Source of the DNA: Massilia phyllostachyos
Lineage (GTDB): Bacteria; Pseudomonadota; Gammaproteobacteria; Burkholderiales; Burkholderiaceae_D
Direction: 5' to 3'
Assembly (NCBI RefSeq): GCF_021044825.1
Contig: NZ_JAJNOC010000001.1
Location: 496,001 to 560,000 of the forward strand
DNA length: 64,000 nucleotides
The position numbers and the translations under genes were made by a program. Under the pieces are notes generated by a model. That model was not told where the DNA came from. It made no database searches and worked only from the letters and a program-made list of their open reading frames with translations. This document shows, one piece after another, positions 63,101 through 64,000 of this stretch; the first letter of the stretch is position 1; each line of letters starts with the position of its first letter.

Positions 63101-64000
63101 GAACTGCAGCCGCTGCCCGAGCCCGAGCCTGAGCCCAAAAGCGAACCGGAACCCGCACCCGCCGCGCCGCAGGACGACGGCGCGCTCCCCGTCACCCCGG
63201 TGTTCGCGGACGAACTCGACGCCGACCTGCTGCCGGTGTTTCTGGAAGAGGGCGCCGACCTGTTCCCGCAGATCGGCAAGGGCCTGCGCCAATGGCAGCT
63301 CGATCCCCAGGACCACGCCGTGGCCCAGGGCCTGCAGCGCGCCCTGCACACGGTCAAGGGCAGCGCCCGCATGGCCGGCGCGATGCGCCTCGGCCAGCAC
63401 ACCCACGAGCTGGAAACCCAGATCGAGAACATGGTCCACGCCGGGACCACCACGCCGGCCGCTTTCGACGAACTGCTGGCCAACTACGACCAGGCCCTGC
63501 TGCTGTTCGAACAGCTGCAGCAGCCGGCGCAAGCGCCTGTCGATGCCCCCGTCGAGGCCGCGCCGGCGCCGCCGGAACAGGGCGGCGCCCGCACGCCGCT
63601 GGTGCGGGTGCGCGCCGACATCCTCGACCGCGTCGTCAACCAGGCCGGCGAAGTGTCGATCACCCGTTCGCGCCTGGAGAACGGGGTCGGTTCGCTGAAG
63701 GGCGCGCTGTCCGACTTCTCGGACAACCTGGACCGCCTGCGCCGCCAGATGCGCGAGATCGAGATGCAGGCCGAGTCGCAGATCGCCTCGCGCCTGTCGA
63801 TCGCCGGCGAACGCGAATTCGACCCGCTCGAGTTCGACCGCTTCACGCGCCTGCAGGAATTGACCCGCATGATGGCCGAGAGCGTCAACGACGTCGAAGC
63901 CTTCCACGAGAGCCTGTCGCGCACCGTGGACAGCGCGGCGGAAGACCTCGCGGCCCAGCAGCGCATGACGCGCGACCTGCAGCGCGACCTGATGCGGGTG
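60125..64000 (+). CDS. pilL: Hybrid chemotaxis histidine kinase PilL/ChpA (5' part, cut by window end)
   Basis: The open frame starts with ATG at 60125 (MTKPSSRLPAFD), 20 bases after pilJ, and stays open for 1292 codons to the last base. It is the CheA-type kinase of the Pil-Chp pathway. Phosphotransfer (HPt) motifs: FHTLKGSSRMVN (His643), AHTLAGTSSTVGF (His792) and LHTVKGSARMAGAM (His1075); an N-terminal PilL domain at about 45-65 (HLHQAHGALQMVD) looks degenerate. Glu/Pro-rich linkers separate them (about 575-600, 905-1000). The dimerisation domain begins near 1165 (VRADILDRVVNQAGEVSI). The ATPase, CheW and receiver domains must lie beyond the window. Confidence 0.93.
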   Translation, partial: MTKPSSRLPAFDTGPLSWVIGEIRDALGRSGTALRDAARRSQEAQPTLLLHAKTHLHQAHGALQMVDVEGVNVLGGAAERLIDRFKDGQLPCTPETVKVVQDAYQALVEYLDELLAGSPQQPARLFPYYRDLQDQLGVERIHPSDLLPSDLGQAVDLPLADNAPQPDIAACRARFEKSLLPYLKSGEAQHAAGMRDAIAPIAASRQDARVRLFWSAMHAFAGVVADGQVDADLYVKQLLGQVNLQLRRLSQGQGGTPDAMLRDALFFVAAAGEPNEDARRLRAACGLDGLVPHDYAARRYGRIDQDALQEAREALARTKSDWDRIASEGVDEGEVKEDFDAQLSRLAGASEKLGAPALAQLLRELGRAAQDAIAAGRSDGVKLEMAAAMLFVENGLDQLRQLPEDFAENAEAVGARLLALAAGETPPDAPQWQGELARQIQQGQTVAVLAGEIKAGLRQVEKLLDDYYDNPGKREALVQAEPVLHGVQGALAILDQEQAVLAARHVAGEVRVLAQSDGEVNTQSALLHNIAQNIGALGFFTDLLAQNSESAKGRFTFDVEKRLLRELPFEFVETAPEAAPEPAPVAAPAPEVTAQEATIESELLEIFILEAQEVLGLVAANLPQAESTPDNQETLTLLRRAFHTLKGSSRMVNLERFAEGAAAVEKVMNLWLSEARSATPALLALLRDAHAQLSAWVDELAAQGASQRDSETLVAAAARVLEGGEPEAAPVAQVEEAAPATKRVGEREIPLALYTIYLDEAEALVALLAQDLEDWRAAPQRPASEDAVKAAHTLAGTSSTVGFGALHDVAHAWESVLEKLAVPGPELDAAGRELLDATLARARTMLQVFSLGELAPPQPDLIHQLETLGERLAGQQAAGVHGGADTGLAAKLDALFATAYDELLAAPPPAPLPPEVREEEEKAEAVSEIDDLFDSFLDDPFAPPPLLQAAPEEEAPAFVAVTPDEAVLAEAVLDEAVPDVAPVAEPEPEIEIELQPLPEPEPEPKSEPEPAPAAPQDDGALPVTPVFADELDADLLPVFLEEGADLFPQIGKGLRQWQLDPQDHAVAQGLQRALHTVKGSARMAGAMRLGQHTHELETQIENMVHAGTTTPAAFDELLANYDQALLLFEQLQQPAQAPVDAPVEAAPAPPEQGGARTPLVRVRADILDRVVNQAGEVSITRSRLENGVGSLKGALSDFSDNLDRLRRQMREIEMQAESQIASRLSIAGEREFDPLEFDRFTRLQELTRMMAESVNDVEAFHESLSRTVDSAAEDLAAQQRMTRDLQRDLMRV

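Noticed and set aside
59231..63907. Very long minus-strand open frame (over 1500 codons) opposite pilJ and pilL
   Set aside because: It is an antisense shadow of GC-rich coding DNA. The plus strand encodes recognisable chemotaxis domains across the whole span, and the minus product has no known motif.

Overview
The window is a GC-rich chromosomal segment with short intergenic gaps. It has the gene complement and local orders of a betaproteobacterium of the Burkholderiales, most like Oxalobacteraceae of the Massilia/Telluria group. The indications are lysine/alanine/proline-rich histone-H1-like proteins, ffh near a ypjD/pilS/pilR cluster, the order RNase II-like / tonB-like / aroE / mtgA, a hemL/thiD-like/rubredoxin block followed by a pil-chp chemosensory operon, and class Ia nrdAB. 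The assignment comes from gene content only; no rRNA or tRNA gene was seen.

Layout. 1-3.1 kb: two tandem PhoA-type alkaline phosphatases behind a near-consensus Pho box. 3.2-5.3 kb: a SWIB-domain histone-like protein and ffh, both on the minus strand. 5.5-8.2 kb: a three-gene nitrate/sulfonate/taurine-type ABC importer. 8.3-12.6 kb: ypjD-like gene, small zinc-ribbon protein, pilS, pilR. 12.6-17.4 kb: nrdA and nrdB behind a promoter with a perfect palindrome in its spacer and a probable NrdR box. 17.4-25.1 kb: accessory genes (secreted unknown, DUF4256, GH5 glycosidase, cytochrome c fused to a sugar dehydrogenase, GT4 glycosyltransferase, DoxX and divergent LysR). 25.2-27.1 kb: a candidate small RNA or attenuated leader, then a 459-residue histone-H1-like gene holding three identical palindromic repeats. 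27.1-34.8 kb: yggT, then on the minus strand a PfkB kinase, DUF3426, prmA, accC, accB, aroQ, a thioredoxin-like protein and an unknown. 34.8-39.4 kb: mpl, yqiA, ubiC and an RNase II-like gene, tightly packed. 39.4-46.5 kb: a minus-strand type VI secretion module (vgrG, Tle3-type lipase, DUF2875 adaptor, PAAR). 46.7-50.2 kb: tonB-like, aroE, mtgA, corA. 50.3-53.9 kb: Fur-controlled siderophore receptor and PepSY membrane protein. 53.9-56.3 kb: hemL, thiD-like, rubredoxin. 56.5-64 kb: pilG, pilH, pilI, pilJ and the 5' part of pilL/chpA, which runs off the window.

How the parts relate. Two twitching-motility control systems are present: PilS/PilR for pilin transcription and the Pil-Chp chemosensory pathway. 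Phosphate (Pho box) and iron (Fur box) responses are visible at the DNA level. A dispersed palindromic repeat, typically a GGCGAAGGCC-type hairpin followed by CCCAAGTTTGCA, lies at many operon ends, occurs as inverted pairs, and has apparently supplied the last codons of the RNase II-like gene beside the type VI module.

Most unusual points: (1) the vgrG-tle3-tla3-PAAR module has no recognisable immunity gene and sits in what is otherwise a housekeeping block; (2) a 17-base palindrome is preserved at nucleotide level three times inside the histone-like gene, which follows a sRNA-like element with a 27-bp terminator stem; (3) the nrd promoter architecture; (4) a ThiD homologue with degenerate active-site motifs; (5) tandem alkaline phosphatases that differ at the third metal site.
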